Source: Rahnella laticis
GTDB lineage: Bacteria; Pseudomonadota; Gammaproteobacteria; Enterobacterales; Enterobacteriaceae
Direction: 5' to 3'
Length of the DNA: 64,000 bases
NCBI RefSeq assembly: GCF_015644585.1
Contig: NZ_JADOBI010000003.1
Location: 434,001 to 498,000, forward strand
Shown here: positions 10,209 to 18,439 of the stretch, piece by piece
How the letters are laid out: every line of letters starts with the position of its first letter
Numbering within the stretch: the stretch's first letter is position 1
Position numbers and translations under genes: made by a program
Notes under the pieces: model-generated
Database searches by the model: none
The model's input: only the letters and a program-made list of their open reading frames with translations
Told to the model about the DNA's origin: nothing

Positions 10209-12668
10209 TTAAACTCCTAACTTCCATGACAGCGTTCTCAAAAGATCGGCAAACACACCTGCCGCCGTCACATCATTACCGGCACCATAACCGCGCAACA
10301 CCAGCGGTAACGGCTGATAATAGCGGCTGTAAAACGCCAGCGCATTCTCACCATTTTTTACTTTATAAAGCGGGTCATTGCCATCGACGGCGTCGATTTT
10401 TACCTTGCAACGCCCTTCTTCGATAGCGCCGACGTAGCGCAATACTTTACCCGCTGCTGTCGCATCTGCAACGCGCTGAGCAAATTCGGCGTCCAGTTCC
10501 GGCAGGCGGGCCACAAACTCATTTACGTTGCCTGAGGAATCAAAAGACACAGGCAAAACAGATTCCACATCGATGTCCGTTAATTCCAGCTTATAACCGG
10601 CTTCACGCGCCAGAATAAGCAACTTACGGGCGACGTCCATACCCGACAAATCGTCACGCGGATCCGGCTCGGTGTAGCCCATATCGCGCGCCTGCAAGGT
10701 GGCGGCAGACAGTGACATACCTTCGTCCAGTTTACCGAAAATGAAGGACAGCGATCCGGAGAGGATCCCCGAGAAACGCAGCAGTTCATCGCCTGCATTT
10801 AGCAGGTTTTGCAGGTTCTCGATAACCGGCAAACCAGCGCCGACGTTAGTGTCGTACAGGAATTTTCGGCGCGAACCATCCGCCGCTTTACGCAGCTGAT
10901 GGTAATAATTCATCGATGAGGTATTGGCTTTTTTATTCGGCGTGACGACGTGGAAACCATCGGCCAGGAAATCGGCATATTGGTCCGCCACTTCCTGGCT
11001 GGACGTACAGTCAACAATCACCGGGTTCAGCAGATGGTATTCCTTCACCAGGCGGATCAGACGGCCCAGATTCAGAGGCTCTTTCGCCGCGCCCAGCTCG
11101 TCCTGCCAGGTATCGAGCGGAATGCCGTGAACGTTGGTAAGCAACGCGCGGGAATTGGCGATGCCGCAAACGCGCAGATCGATATGTTTGGTTTTCAGCC
11201 AGGCCTGCTGACGGCGGATCTGTTCGATCAACGCCCCGCCGACACCGCCGACGCCAATCAGAAAGACTTCGATAACCTGATCGGTGTTGAACAACATCTG
11301 GTGGCTGACGCGGACACCGGTAGTGGCATCTTCGTTATTCACCACAACGGAAATGGAACGCTCAGAAGAACCCTGCGCGATGGCGACGATATTGATATTG
11401 GCACGCGCCAGTGCGGAGAAGAATTTCGCCGAAATGCCGCGCAGCGTACGCATGCCGTCGCCGACCACAGAAATCACGGCCAGTTTTTCCATGACATCCA
11501 GCGGCTCAAGCAGGCCATCTTTCAGCTCAAGATAGAACTCATCTTCCAGCGCCTTGCGTGCGCGAACCAGCTCATTTTGCGGCACGCAGAAGCTGATGCT
11601 GTATTCAGACGAAGACTGGGTGATCAGCACAACGGAAATCCCGGAACGCGACATCACTGCAAAAACGCGTGCCGCCATGCCGATCATCCCTTTCATCCCC
11701 GGACCGGAGACGTTGATCATCGCCATATTATTCAGGTTGGTGATGCCTTTGACCGGCGTATTGTCGCCGAGGCTTTCGCTGCCAATCAGGGTGCCTGGCG
11801 CCTGCGGGTTCGTAGTGTTTTTAATCAGGCAAGGGATCTGGAACTGGGCAATCGGCAGGATGGTGCGCGGGTGAAGCACTTTTGCGCCGAAGTACGACAG
11901 CTCCATCGCTTCCTGATACGACATGGATTTCAGCAAACGGGCATCAGGCACAGTGCGCGGGTCACAGGTATAGACGCCGTCGACGTCAGTCCAGATCTCG
12001 CAGCAATCAGCGCGTAAACACGCCGCCAGCACGGCCGCAGAATAGTCAGAGCCGTTACGCCCCAGCACAACCAGTTCACCCTTCTCGTTGCCCGCGGTGA
12101 AACCGGCCATCAGCACAATGTGATCGGCAGGAATGGCGCTGGCGGCAATACGGCGGGTGGATTCGTTGATATCGACAGTGGATTCGAGATAGTGGCCCTG
12201 AGCCAGCAGCTTTTCGACCGGGTTAATGACGGTGACGCCAAACCCTTTCGCAAGGAAAACGGCTTCCATAATGGCGATTGAGAGCTTTTCACCACGACAG
12301 ATGATTGAAGCGTTCACGCTGTCCGGGCATTGGCCCAGCAGAGCGATTCCGTGCAGCAATTGTTTAAGCTGAGCGAATTCCTGATCAACAAACGCTTTCA
12401 CTTTCGGTAAATCAAAGCCCGGCTGCTGTGCCGCCAGACCGGTAATCAGCTGACCAAAAATGTTTTCCGCATCGCTCATGATGGTCTTGATGTCCTGTCC
12501 GGCGACAGTCCGTTCAATCATGGCAACCAGATAGTTGGTAATTTTGGCAGGCGCGGATAATACCGTCGCGACCTGTCCCTGACGCGCATTGCTTTCCATA
12601 ATATCCGCAACCCGCAAGAAGCGTTCTGCGTTTGCTACCGAGGTCCCGCCAAATTTCAACACTCGCAT
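10209..12668 (-). CDS. thrA: Bifunctional aspartokinase I / homoserine dehydrogenase I
   Basis: Catalyses the first and third steps from aspartate to threonine and is threonine-inhibited in the family. The 819-residue protein (E. coli 820) has the aspartokinase motif [17 protein letters not shown] at the start, ACT regulatory domains around 300-460, and a Rossmann dehydrogenase domain beginning with [14 protein letters not shown] near 470. The start at 12668 follows CAGGAGAGAACCAGAA; the 17 extra in-frame codons upstream run into the attenuator and are not translated. Expression should be set by the thrL attenuator. A 355-aa open frame on the opposite strand is a shadow. Confidence 0.98.
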   Translation of the reverse strand: MRVLKFGGTSVANAERFLRVADIMESNARQGQVATVLSAPAKITNYLVAMIERTVAGQDIKTIMSDAENIFGQLITGLAAQQPGFDLPKVKAFVDQEFAQLKQLLHGIALLGQCPDSVNASIICRGEKLSIAIMEAVFLAKGFGVTVINPVEKLLAQGHYLESTVDINESTRRIAASAIPADHIVLMAGFTAGNEKGELVVLGRNGSDYSAAVLAACLRADCCEIWTDVDGVYTCDPRTVPDARLLKSMSYQEAMELSYFGAKVLHPRTILPIAQFQIPCLIKNTTNPQAPGTLIGSESLGDNTPVKGITNLNNMAMINVSGPGMKGMIGMAARVFAVMSRSGISVVLITQSSSEYSISFCVPQNELVRARKALEDEFYLELKDGLLEPLDVMEKLAVISVVGDGMRTLRGISAKFFSALARANINIVAIAQGSSERSISVVVNNEDATTGVRVSHQMLFNTDQVIEVFLIGVGGVGGALIEQIRRQQAWLKTKHIDLRVCGIANSRALLTNVHGIPLDTWQDELGAAKEPLNLGRLIRLVKEYHLLNPVIVDCTSSQEVADQYADFLADGFHVVTPNKKANTSSMNYYHQLRKAADGSRRKFLYDTNVGAGLPVIENLQNLLNAGDELLRFSGILSGSLSFIFGKLDEGMSLSAATLQARDMGYTEPDPRDDLSGMDVARKLLILAREAGYKLELTDIDVESVLPVSFDSSGNVNEFVARLPELDAEFAQRVADATAAGKVLRYVGAIEEGRCKVKIDAVDGNDPLYKVKNGENALAFYSRYYQPLPLVLRGYGAGNDVTAAGVFADLLRTLSWKLGV

Positions 12669-12704
12669 TTCTGGTTCTCTCCTGAAGCTCTCGTTTAAAT
12701 GTAA

Positions 12705-12742
12705 AAAAAAAGCCCGCACTGTTTAGGTGCGGGCTTTTTTTC
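12705..12742 (-). terminator. thr operon attenuator (terminator)
   Basis: Stem AGCCCGCAC / GTGCGGGCT (12711-12719, 12728-12736) followed on the minus strand by a long T run, placed between thrL and thrA. With the Thr/Ile-rich leader this is the classical thr attenuator. Confidence 0.95.
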
Positions 12743-12757
12743 TTTTTCCTGTACGCG

Positions 12758-12826
12758 TCAGCCCGCCCCGTTACCTGTGGTATCGGTGGTGGTAATAATT
12801 GTTGTGTTCAGGCTGATGATTCGCAT
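12758..12826 (-). CDS. thrL: thr operon leader peptide
   Basis: A 22-codon frame encoding a peptide that begins MRIISLNTTIITTTDTTG and ends NGAG. It has eight Thr and four Ile codons, the two amino acids sensed in E. coli thr attenuation. It lies 90 bp upstream of thrA, directly before the attenuator hairpin. Ribosome stalling on the Thr/Ile codons is expected to prevent attenuator formation. Sequence differs from E. coli ThrL mainly in the N-terminal half, while the NGAG end is kept. Confidence 0.96.
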   Translation of the reverse strand: MRIISLNTTIITTTDTTGNGAG

Positions 12827-12872
12827 TTTATTTTTCTGTCTGTCTTTAGGTTTGTACTCTGTCTGCCTCTAT

Positions 12873-12901
12873 TAGCTAAAGCATAAGGCACAATAAGTCA
12901 A
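12873..12901 (-). promoter_or_regulatory. Probable thr operon promoter
   Basis: On the minus strand TTGACT (12896-12901) and TAGCTA (12873-12878) are separated by 17 bp, about 45 bp upstream of thrL. The TTGACTTA -35 region matches that remembered for E. coli thrLp. The rest of 12827-13042 has no other feature that I recognise. Confidence 0.6.
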
Positions 12902-13042
12902 TTTTTTTCTGTTTTTGCCCGGTTAATCACGGACAGAATTAAATGGATAATGAGCTGCCTTTAAAAACATTTCCAGTGTTATCCGCAGGTCTGTTTCTTT
13001 CACACCGAAGATCACACCAGTGAAGCGGATATTCCCGTCAGA

Positions 13043-13729
13043 TCATTGGGTCAGCTTTTTTTCGATGTCATGCAGCAAAGTGTGCAGCATTGCGGCGTCA
13101 CGCTGCTGCAAAAGACCGAGTCTCTGATGCAGCCAGTCGGACAGTTTCTGGTCGTCTCCGGCACCGACATTTTCCAGTAAACGATCGACTCTGCCACGCA
13201 GTGCAGACAACTGCCCTTCCTGCGCATTTTCTGCTTTCGCCGACGTCACCTGATTCAGCGCCGACAACTGATAGCAGAAAACCATCACCGCCTGGCCCAG
13301 ATTCAGCGACGGGTAATCCGCCACCATCGGGACGCCGGTCAGAACATCGGCAAGTTCCAGCTCTTCATTCGTCAGCCCGGAATCTTCGCGCCCGAACACC
13401 AGCGCCGCGTGGTTTAACCAGTCGCTCTTCTCTTCGAGCTGAACCTGCAATTCCTGCGGCGTGCAGTAATAGTGAAAACGCGCGCGGCTGCGTGCAGTTG
13501 TGGCGACGGTAAAATCAATGTCGGCCAGCGCTTCGGCGAGCGTATTGAAATGCAGCGCATTTTGCAGGATCTCCTGCGAACCGTGTGCAACCCAGCCAGC
13601 TTCCGGCTTAAGGTGCGCTTCGCTGTCGACAATGCGCAATGACGCGAAGCCCATCGTTTTCATTGCCCGGGCTGCCGCGCCGACATTTTCCGGGCGGGCC
13701 GGAGAAACTAAAATAATATGAAGTTGCAT
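13043..13729 (-). CDS. lasT: SpoU-family RNA methyltransferase LasT (YjtD)
   Basis: Predicted SPOUT-fold (SpoU/TrmH, TrmJ-like) RNA 2'-O-methyltransferase. The 228 residues equal E. coli LasT, which also lies between thrL and arcA. Motif 1 (SPARPENVGAAARAMKTMGF, near 9-28), motif 2 (LVFGREDSGLTNEELELAD) and motif 3 (YPSLNLGQAVMVFCYQL) are visible. The start at 13729 (MQLHIILVSP) is preferred to the longer frame. The RNA target is not established. Confidence 0.92.
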   Translation of the reverse strand: MQLHIILVSPARPENVGAAARAMKTMGFASLRIVDSEAHLKPEAGWVAHGSQEILQNALHFNTLAEALADIDFTVATTARSRARFHYYCTPQELQVQLEEKSDWLNHAALVFGREDSGLTNEELELADVLTGVPMVADYPSLNLGQAVMVFCYQLSALNQVTSAKAENAQEGQLSALRGRVDRLLENVGAGDDQKLSDWLHQRLGLLQQRDAAMLHTLLHDIEKKLTQ

Positions 13730-14098
13730 GTCGCGCCCCTGCAAAGAGTGAATGAAATTGCCGCCCGTTTTTCAGCGATGAAATTTTATCCAATTCCAAA
13801 ACTATTCATCGCTTATATTCTTCACAAGAACTTAACAGTCGGCTCAATATATTCTTTTATTTTATCGGAAAAGCTTACCCGATAGGAAAAAAAGGTGCTG
13901 GCGCGGTTAAGCCAACTTTAAAGAAAAATTTATCATTATTTTTCATATGGATATATAATAACGACACATACAGATTTTGCATTTATCTTTCGTTGCCTGG
14001 TGAATTGCTGAATCGTGTACAATAAAGGCCGAAATGTGACTCAAGCGTGCATTCTTGTAAGTGTTTTTCACTGTTCTGTTACCGTGCTACAATTGAAC

Positions 14099-14112
14099 TT
14101 GATATATGTCAA
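14099..14112 (+). promoter_or_regulatory. Candidate FNR box upstream of arcA
   Basis: TTGAT-ATAT-GTCAA matches the FNR consensus TTGAT-N4-ATCAA at 9 of 10 positions. E. coli arcA is reported to be activated anaerobically by FNR, so the position about 280 bp before arcA is plausible. Confidence 0.5.
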
Positions 14113-14153
14113 CAAACCGTAATTTTGTTGGGTGGTAATTTCGGCACTCGCTG

Positions 14154-14295
14154 TTATATTGCTGTTAATAGGGTTAGGATGTTCGCCGCTTTAGGACCCC
14201 GTGGAACTGCAGAAAGTGGAATCCCTGACCGAGCTTGCGATGTTGTTGCCGTTGATGGAAATTGCATCGAGAACGCGTTTACGTACTTTAGTCAT
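14154..14295 (-). pseudogene. yjjY: yjjY relic, frameshifted small ORF antisense to the arcA leader
   Basis: From the ATG at 14293-14295 the minus strand reads MTKVRKRVLDAISINGNNIA, close to the start of E. coli YjjY as I remember it (MTKVRNCVLDALSINVNNII). The open frame then ends at 14191 after 34 residues. In the +1 frame the remaining sequence reads GIPLSAVPRGPKAANILTLL and TAI before a TAA at 14154, matching the E. coli C-terminus (ILTILTAT). The total is 142 nt, one more than the 141 nt of a 46-codon gene, so a single inserted base (near 14224) explains it. It may be a pseudogene, or conservation may be of the arcA leader RNA rather than the peptide. Confidence 0.7.
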
Positions 14296-14394
14296 GTAAC
14301 GAGTGAGATGGCCAATAAGGCATCAAAATTCATTGGGATAACAAGGACTTCTGTACTCCTATTTTCTATTTGTTGGCAATCTTAGGTAGCAATC

Positions 14395-15111
14395 ATGCAG
14401 ACCCCTCACATTCTGATCGTCGAAGACGAGTTAGTGACACGTAATACGTTAAAGAGCATTTTTGAAGCAGAAGGCTACATGGTACATGAAGCCAATGATG
14501 GCGCTGAAATGCACCACATTCTGTCCGAAAATGACATCAATCTGGTTATCATGGATATCAACCTGCCAGGAAAAAATGGCCTGCTGCTGGCACGCGAATT
14601 ACGCGAACAAGCCAGCGTTGCACTGATGTTCCTGACGGGCCGCGACAACGAAGTCGACAAAATTCTGGGTCTGGAAATCGGCGCTGATGATTACATCACT
14701 AAGCCATTCAACCCGCGCGAACTGACTATCCGCGCACGAAATCTGTTGTCCCGCACGATGAACCTGGGCACGACCGGTGAAGAACGTCGTCTGGTCGAAA
14801 GCTACAAATTCAATGGTTGGGAACTGGACATCAACAGCCGTTCACTGATCAGCCCGCAGGGCGAACAATACAAGTTACCGCGCAGCGAATTCCGCGCAAT
14901 GCTGCACTTCTGCGAAAACCCGGGCAAAATTCAAACCCGTGGCGACCTGCTGAAGAAAATGACCGGCCGCGAGCTGAAGCCGCATGACCGTACTGTTGAC
15001 GTTACCATTCGCCGCATTCGTAAACACTTCGAAGCGACGCCAGATACTCCGGAAATCATCGCGACCATTCATGGCGAAGGTTACCGTTTCTGTGGTGATC
15101 TGGAAGACTAA
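14395..15111 (+). CDS. arcA: Two-component response regulator ArcA
   Basis: OmpR-family response regulator that, phosphorylated by ArcB, represses aerobic respiratory genes at low oxygen. The 238 residues match E. coli. The receiver domain contains acidic residues in VEDELVT, the phospho-Asp in VIMDINLPG (D54) and Lys in ITKPFNP; the C-terminal winged helix (about 135-235) includes [10 protein letters not shown] and [11 protein letters not shown]. It is preceded by a 650-bp regulatory region and followed by a GAAA-loop terminator. Contrary to E. coli, creBCD are not found between it and creA. Confidence 0.98.
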   Translation: MQTPHILIVEDELVTRNTLKSIFEAEGYMVHEANDGAEMHHILSENDINLVIMDINLPGKNGLLLARELREQASVALMFLTGRDNEVDKILGLEIGADDYITKPFNPRELTIRARNLLSRTMNLGTTGEERRLVESYKFNGWELDINSRSLISPQGEQYKLPRSEFRAMLHFCENPGKIQTRGDLLKKMTGRELKPHDRTVDVTIRRIRKHFEATPDTPEIIATIHGEGYRFCGDLED

Positions 15112-15156
15112 TACAGAAGGTTGCCAACCGCTCTGTAGACGACGCTATAAAACGTC

Positions 15157-15182
15157 AAAGGCCAGCGAAAGCTGGCCTTTTG
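15157..15182. terminator. Terminator between arcA and creA
   Basis: Ten-bp stem AAAGGCCAGC / GCTGGCCTTT (15157-15166, 15171-15180) closed by a GAAA tetraloop, with a T tail; usable in both directions. Confidence 0.93.
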
Positions 15183-15213
15183 TTTGAGTTCTGCTTTGAA
15201 CATCCTCAAAAAC

Positions 15214-15696
15214 TTACGGCGTCGTATGCGCCCACGGAATGATCGGAACAGCGCTCAGCGCATTTTTAGGTGAGCCATCGACGACTTTGTCTGAATAACT
15301 CATATAGATAAGCGCGTTACGTTTTTCATCGTAAAAGCGAACGACCTGAAGCTTTTTAAACACCAGGGAAGTCCGTTTCTGAAACACCACCGTTCCCTTG
15401 TCTTTGCCTTGTTTAATCTTATCGCTCAGTTCGATCGGGCCAACCTGCTGGCAGGAAATCGCCGCATCGGATGTGTCTTCTGCCAGCCCTAATCCGCCTT
15501 TAATCCCGCCGGTTTTCGCGCGACTGATATAACACGTTACATTTTTAATATCAGGATCATCAAAGGCCTCGACGACGATTTTATGGTCCGGTCCGAACAA
15601 TTTAAAGACCGTATCGACCGACCCGACTTCCTCGGCATGCGCCGCCCCGGAACAAAAAACAAACATCCCAAATACAAAAATCCAACACTTTTTCAT
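15214..15696 (-). CDS. creA: CreA family protein, periplasmic
   Basis: A 160-residue protein of unknown function (CreA family; E. coli CreA 157). The N-terminus [23 protein letters not shown] is a typical signal peptide with an AHA cleavage site, so it should be periplasmic. Family features include [19 protein letters not shown] and [20 protein letters not shown]. The start is the ATG at 15694-15696; the longer open frame lacks a signal sequence. It is divergent from rob as in E. coli, but the creBCD genes that follow creA there are absent. Confidence 0.93.
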   Translation of the reverse strand: MKKCWIFVFGMFVFCSGAAHAEEVGSVDTVFKLFGPDHKIVVEAFDDPDIKNVTCYISRAKTGGIKGGLGLAEDTSDAAISCQQVGPIELSDKIKQGKDKGTVVFQKRTSLVFKKLQVVRFYDEKRNALIYMSYSDKVVDGSPKNALSAVPIIPWAHTTP

Positions 15697-15902
15697 TAAG
15701 TTACTCCACGTCATGAGCATGACGTTGTTTTCTAAAGAAACCCCATTCGGAAAGCGTGCATTCACAGTTTCTGAATGAAATACTCTGTAACACCTGCAAA
15801 TAGCACAGATAGCCAAAAAATTCTTAGGAAGTCTTATCAGTAAAAAGTTGCTATTATGCGCGCAACATTCTGTGAATTATCTTAGCTCAACGAGGACGAT
15901 CT

Positions 15903-16766
15903 ATGGATCAAGCAGGAATCATTCGTGACCTTCTTAGCTGGTTAGAAACCCATTTAGACCAGCCCTTGTCACTCGACAATGTCGCAGCCAAGGCCGGCTA
16001 TTCCAAGTGGCACCTGCAGCGAATGTTTAAAGATGTCACAAACAATGCAATCGGTGCTTATATTCGCGCGCGTCGTCTTTCTAAAGCCGCCGTCGCTTTG
16101 CGCCTCACCAGTCGCCCCATTTTAGATATCGCCCTTCAGTACCGTTTTGACTCTCAACAAACGTTTACGCGGGCATTCAAAAAGCAATTTGCTCAAACTC
16201 CGGCACTGTATCGTCGTGCTGAAGACTGGCATTCCTTCGGGATCTGCCCGCCAATTCGTCTGGGTGCGTTTATTCTGCCTCAGCCGGAATATATCGCGCT
16301 GCCTGAACAGCATCTGATCGGTATGACGCAAAGTTACGCCTGTACGCTAGAGCAAATCACCACGTACCGTAACGAAATGCGCCGCCATTTCTGGCGTCAA
16401 TATATTGGTGAAGCGAAAACGCTGCCACCGATACTTTATGGCCTGCACCATTCGCGTCCAAGCCAGGAAAAAGATGACGAACAGGAAGTCCTTTACACGA
16501 CCGCGCTTGAGCCTGCGCATCTGCCTGAAAATGTTGAAGGTCAGCCGATTGTGTTGCAGGAAGGCGAGTATGCCATGTTCCACTACAATGGCACGCCTGA
16601 GCATTTGCAGGAGTTTATTCTGACGTTGTACAGCACCTGTCTGCCAACGCTGAAACTGACCCGCAGAAAGGGACAGGATATCGAACGCTTCTACACTAAT
16701 GGCCGTGCTCCCGGCACTGCACCATTAGAAATACAGTGCGATTACCTGATCCCAATCCGCCGCTAA
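15903..16766 (+). CDS. rob: AraC-family transcriptional activator Rob
   Basis: DNA-binding activator of the marA/soxS/rob regulon (multidrug, superoxide and solvent tolerance). The 287-residue product (E. coli 289) has two AraC helix-turn-helix motifs in residues 1-110 (LSLDNVAAKAGYSKWHLQRMFKDV and ILDIALQYRFDSQQTFTRAFKKQF) and a C-terminal GyrI-like effector domain. It ends in a perfect palindrome shared with convergent gpmB. Confidence 0.97.
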   Translation: MDQAGIIRDLLSWLETHLDQPLSLDNVAAKAGYSKWHLQRMFKDVTNNAIGAYIRARRLSKAAVALRLTSRPILDIALQYRFDSQQTFTRAFKKQFAQTPALYRRAEDWHSFGICPPIRLGAFILPQPEYIALPEQHLIGMTQSYACTLEQITTYRNEMRRHFWRQYIGEAKTLPPILYGLHHSRPSQEKDDEQEVLYTTALEPAHLPENVEGQPIVLQEGEYAMFHYNGTPEHLQEFILTLYSTCLPTLKLTRRKGQDIERFYTNGRAPGTAPLEIQCDYLIPIRR

Positions 16767-16784
16767 CGCCTCCAGGCGTTAGCG
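16761..16784. terminator. Palindrome spanning the rob and gpmB stop codons
   Basis: Perfect 10-bp stem CGCTAACGCC / GGCGTTAGCG with a TCCA loop. The rob stop (16764-16766) is in one arm and the gpmB stop (16779-16781) in the other. It lacks a clear T run on either side, so it is a candidate transcript end or an RNA-stabilising hairpin rather than a textbook terminator. Confidence 0.6.
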
Positions 16785-17426
16785 TTGTAACTCGTCTAAC
16801 GCGGGCAGATCCAGATGTGATACATCGCCCGCCGTTTCCACAATCCAGCCATTCGCCAGCCACGCACTTTGCTGATGATCCACGCGCGACAATGAACAGT
16901 TACGCAGGCGAAGACGACGTTCCGCATACGCAGGCAATCCCAGAATCGTACTGATCAGACACCCCAGCGCAATGCCGTGGCTGACCAGCAGAGGTTTGCT
17001 GCCCGGCGGCAGTTGCAGGCAATTATCGAGCGCAGCACGCATACGCGCCGCCAGCTCCGTCATGGTTTCGCCTTCCGGAATACGCCCTTGCGGTGAGCCA
17101 TCCACCATCTGCTTACGCCAGATTTCTTCCTGCTCAGTCAGGCCATCCAGAACACGTTCTTCCAGCACGCCCATATGCAACTCGCGCAGGCGCGGCTCAT
17201 TGATCACTTCACAGCCGCAGGCATCAGCGATAATCTGCGCGGTGTGACGGGTACGCCCTAAATCACTGGTGATAACGTGAGTGATCCCTTCGTTGCGCAC
17301 GCGCTCAGCAACCTGACGGGCCTGATAAAGACCTTTAGCCGTCAGAGGGCTGTCTGACTGCCCCTGAATACGACGCGCTGCGTTCCATTCTGTTTCGCCG
17401 TGACGGACGAGATATACCTGTAACAT
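16779..17426 (-). CDS. gpmB: Phosphoglycerate mutase-like phosphatase GpmB (YtjC)
   Basis: Histidine phosphatase-superfamily enzyme, 215 residues as in E. coli. The catalytic [10 protein letters not shown] (His 9) is at the N-terminus and the second catalytic His is in [10 protein letters not shown]. Named as a cofactor-dependent phosphoglycerate mutase, but several homologues are phosphatases, so the physiological substrate is uncertain. It is divergent from yjjX and convergent with rob, as in E. coli. Confidence 0.93.
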   Translation of the reverse strand: MLQVYLVRHGETEWNAARRIQGQSDSPLTAKGLYQARQVAERVRNEGITHVITSDLGRTRHTAQIIADACGCEVINEPRLRELHMGVLEERVLDGLTEQEEIWRKQMVDGSPQGRIPEGETMTELAARMRAALDNCLQLPPGSKPLLVSHGIALGCLISTILGLPAYAERRLRLRNCSLSRVDHQQSAWLANGWIVETAGDVSHLDLPALDELQR

Positions 17427-17477
17427 GTGTGTTTTCCGTTATACTGCGTGAAATTTGCTAAAGGATGCCAGAACTCT

Positions 17478-18011
17478 ATGTACCATGTTGTCGCTGCAAC
17501 CACTAACCCGGCAAAGATCAAAGCTATCGCCATGGCTTTTGAAGACATTTTCGGCGCTGAGGCGTTTCGCATTGAAGGCGTTGACGTCGATAGTGGTGTT
17601 CCAAATCAGCCCATCGGCAGTAATGAAACCCGTACCGGTGCGCGTCATCGCGTCATTGGTGCGCGTCAGGTTCGCCCGGAAGCGGACTTCTGGGTCGGCG
17701 TGGAAGCCGGTATCGAAGACAATATGACGTTCGCCTGGATGGTGATTGAGAATATGCACCAGCGCGGCGAATCCCGTTCTGCGAGCCTGATGTTACCTGA
17801 AATTATTTTACAGGGAATCAATCAGGGCAGCGAATTGGGAGATGAGATGGAGAAGCTGACCGGTATTGCGGAAGTTAAACGTAAAGGCGGCGCGATTGGC
17901 ATTTTTACGGCGGGTAAACTGACGCGCACCAGCGTTTATCATCAGGCGCTGGTTCTGGCTTTAGCGCCGTTCCATAATCCGGTGTATCAGGCTCGCGCGC
18001 AGACGCACTGA
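17478..18011 (+). CDS. yjjX: Inosine/xanthosine triphosphatase YjjX
   Basis: House-cleaning NTPase that hydrolyses ITP/XTP. The 177-residue product begins [20 protein letters not shown] and contains [12 protein letters not shown] and [11 protein letters not shown], typical of the YjjX family. The start at 17478 (ATG) follows AAGGATGCCAGAACTCT; 17 extra upstream codons overlap the gpmB promoter and are not family-like. Convergent with trpR. Confidence 0.94.
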   Translation: MYHVVAATTNPAKIKAIAMAFEDIFGAEAFRIEGVDVDSGVPNQPIGSNETRTGARHRVIGARQVRPEADFWVGVEAGIEDNMTFAWMVIENMHQRGESRSASLMLPEIILQGINQGSELGDEMEKLTGIAEVKRKGGAIGIFTAGKLTRTSVYHQALVLALAPFHNPVYQARAQTH

Positions 18012-18035
18012 GTTTTGAAACCTGAAATTAAAACG

Positions 18036-18066
18036 AAAACGGACGCATCAGTCGTCCGTTTTTTCT
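18036..18066. terminator. Terminator between yjjX and trpR
   Basis: Stem AAAACGGACG / CGTCCGTTTT (18036-18045, 18053-18062) followed by T residues; A run on the left side serves trpR. The 3' arm overlaps the last codons of trpR (stop at 18048-18050). Confidence 0.88.
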
Positions 18067-18383
18067 GACAGTAACTGCTCACCCAACCATTCCTTCAGTT
18101 CCGCCGGTGCTGTTTTCAGGCCGTTGGAACCCCGGGTTATCGTCGCGATACCGGCACCCAGCTGGCTTTTCAGCTCCCGCTGGCTCATTTCTCCCCGCAT
18201 CAGTTCCTGAATAATGCGCACCCGCGTTCCCAGCGCCGCACGTTCGTCGGGCGTCAGAAGCAGTTGCAACAAATCCTGATGCAGATTTTCAGCAAAAGAT
18301 TGCTGTAGCAGTGCCAGAAAGCACTGCCAGTCCTCATTGCCTTGTTGGGAAAGAGCAGGGTCAGTGAGTGTTCGTTGCGTCAT
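18048..18383 (-). CDS. trpR: Trp operon repressor
   Basis: Tryptophan-responsive helical dimeric repressor of trp genes. The 111-residue product (E. coli 108) has the helix-turn-helix [21 protein letters not shown] (near 68-88). It lies downstream of slt on the same strand with 56 bp between them, and a palindromic trp-type operator in that gap supports autoregulation. Confidence 0.96.
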   Translation of the reverse strand: MTQRTLTDPALSQQGNEDWQCFLALLQQSFAENLHQDLLQLLLTPDERAALGTRVRIIQELMRGEMSQRELKSQLGAGIATITRGSNGLKTAPAELKEWLGEQLLSEKTDD

Positions 18384-18395
18384 GTGAGGGCTGCC

Positions 18396-18413
18396 ATACT
18401 ATTGAACTAGTAC
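18396..18413 (-). promoter_or_regulatory. TrpR operator at the trpR promoter
   Basis: Minus strand GTACTA-GTTCAA-TAGTAT: two inverted 6-bp arms with a 6-bp spacer (5 of 6 pairs exact on the outer base). This is the same 6-6-6 layout as the E. coli trpR operator (GTACTC-N6-GAGTAC). It lies 13-30 bp before the trpR ATG. Confidence 0.7.
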
Positions 18414-18439
18414 AGCAGCTTAACATAAACGCCCGAAAA

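Larger units (their letters stand above)
13745..14394. other. Long arcA upstream region
   Basis: 650 bp with no intact conserved gene. It holds AT-rich promoter DNA, a probable FNR box (14099-14112) and the frameshifted yjjY relic (14154-14295, minus). An open frame 14047-14385 on the plus strand is judged a shadow of the leader and the relic. E. coli arcA also has a long regulated upstream region. Confidence 0.7.

Noticed and set aside
10950-12017. 355-aa open frame opposite thrA
   Set aside because: Fully antisense to thrA with composition typical of a mirrored frame; no start signal or domain.
14047-14385. 112-aa open frame on the plus strand before arcA
   Set aside because: It overlaps the arcA leader and the antisense yjjY relic, is Cys-rich without any recognised motif, and has no ribosome-binding site.
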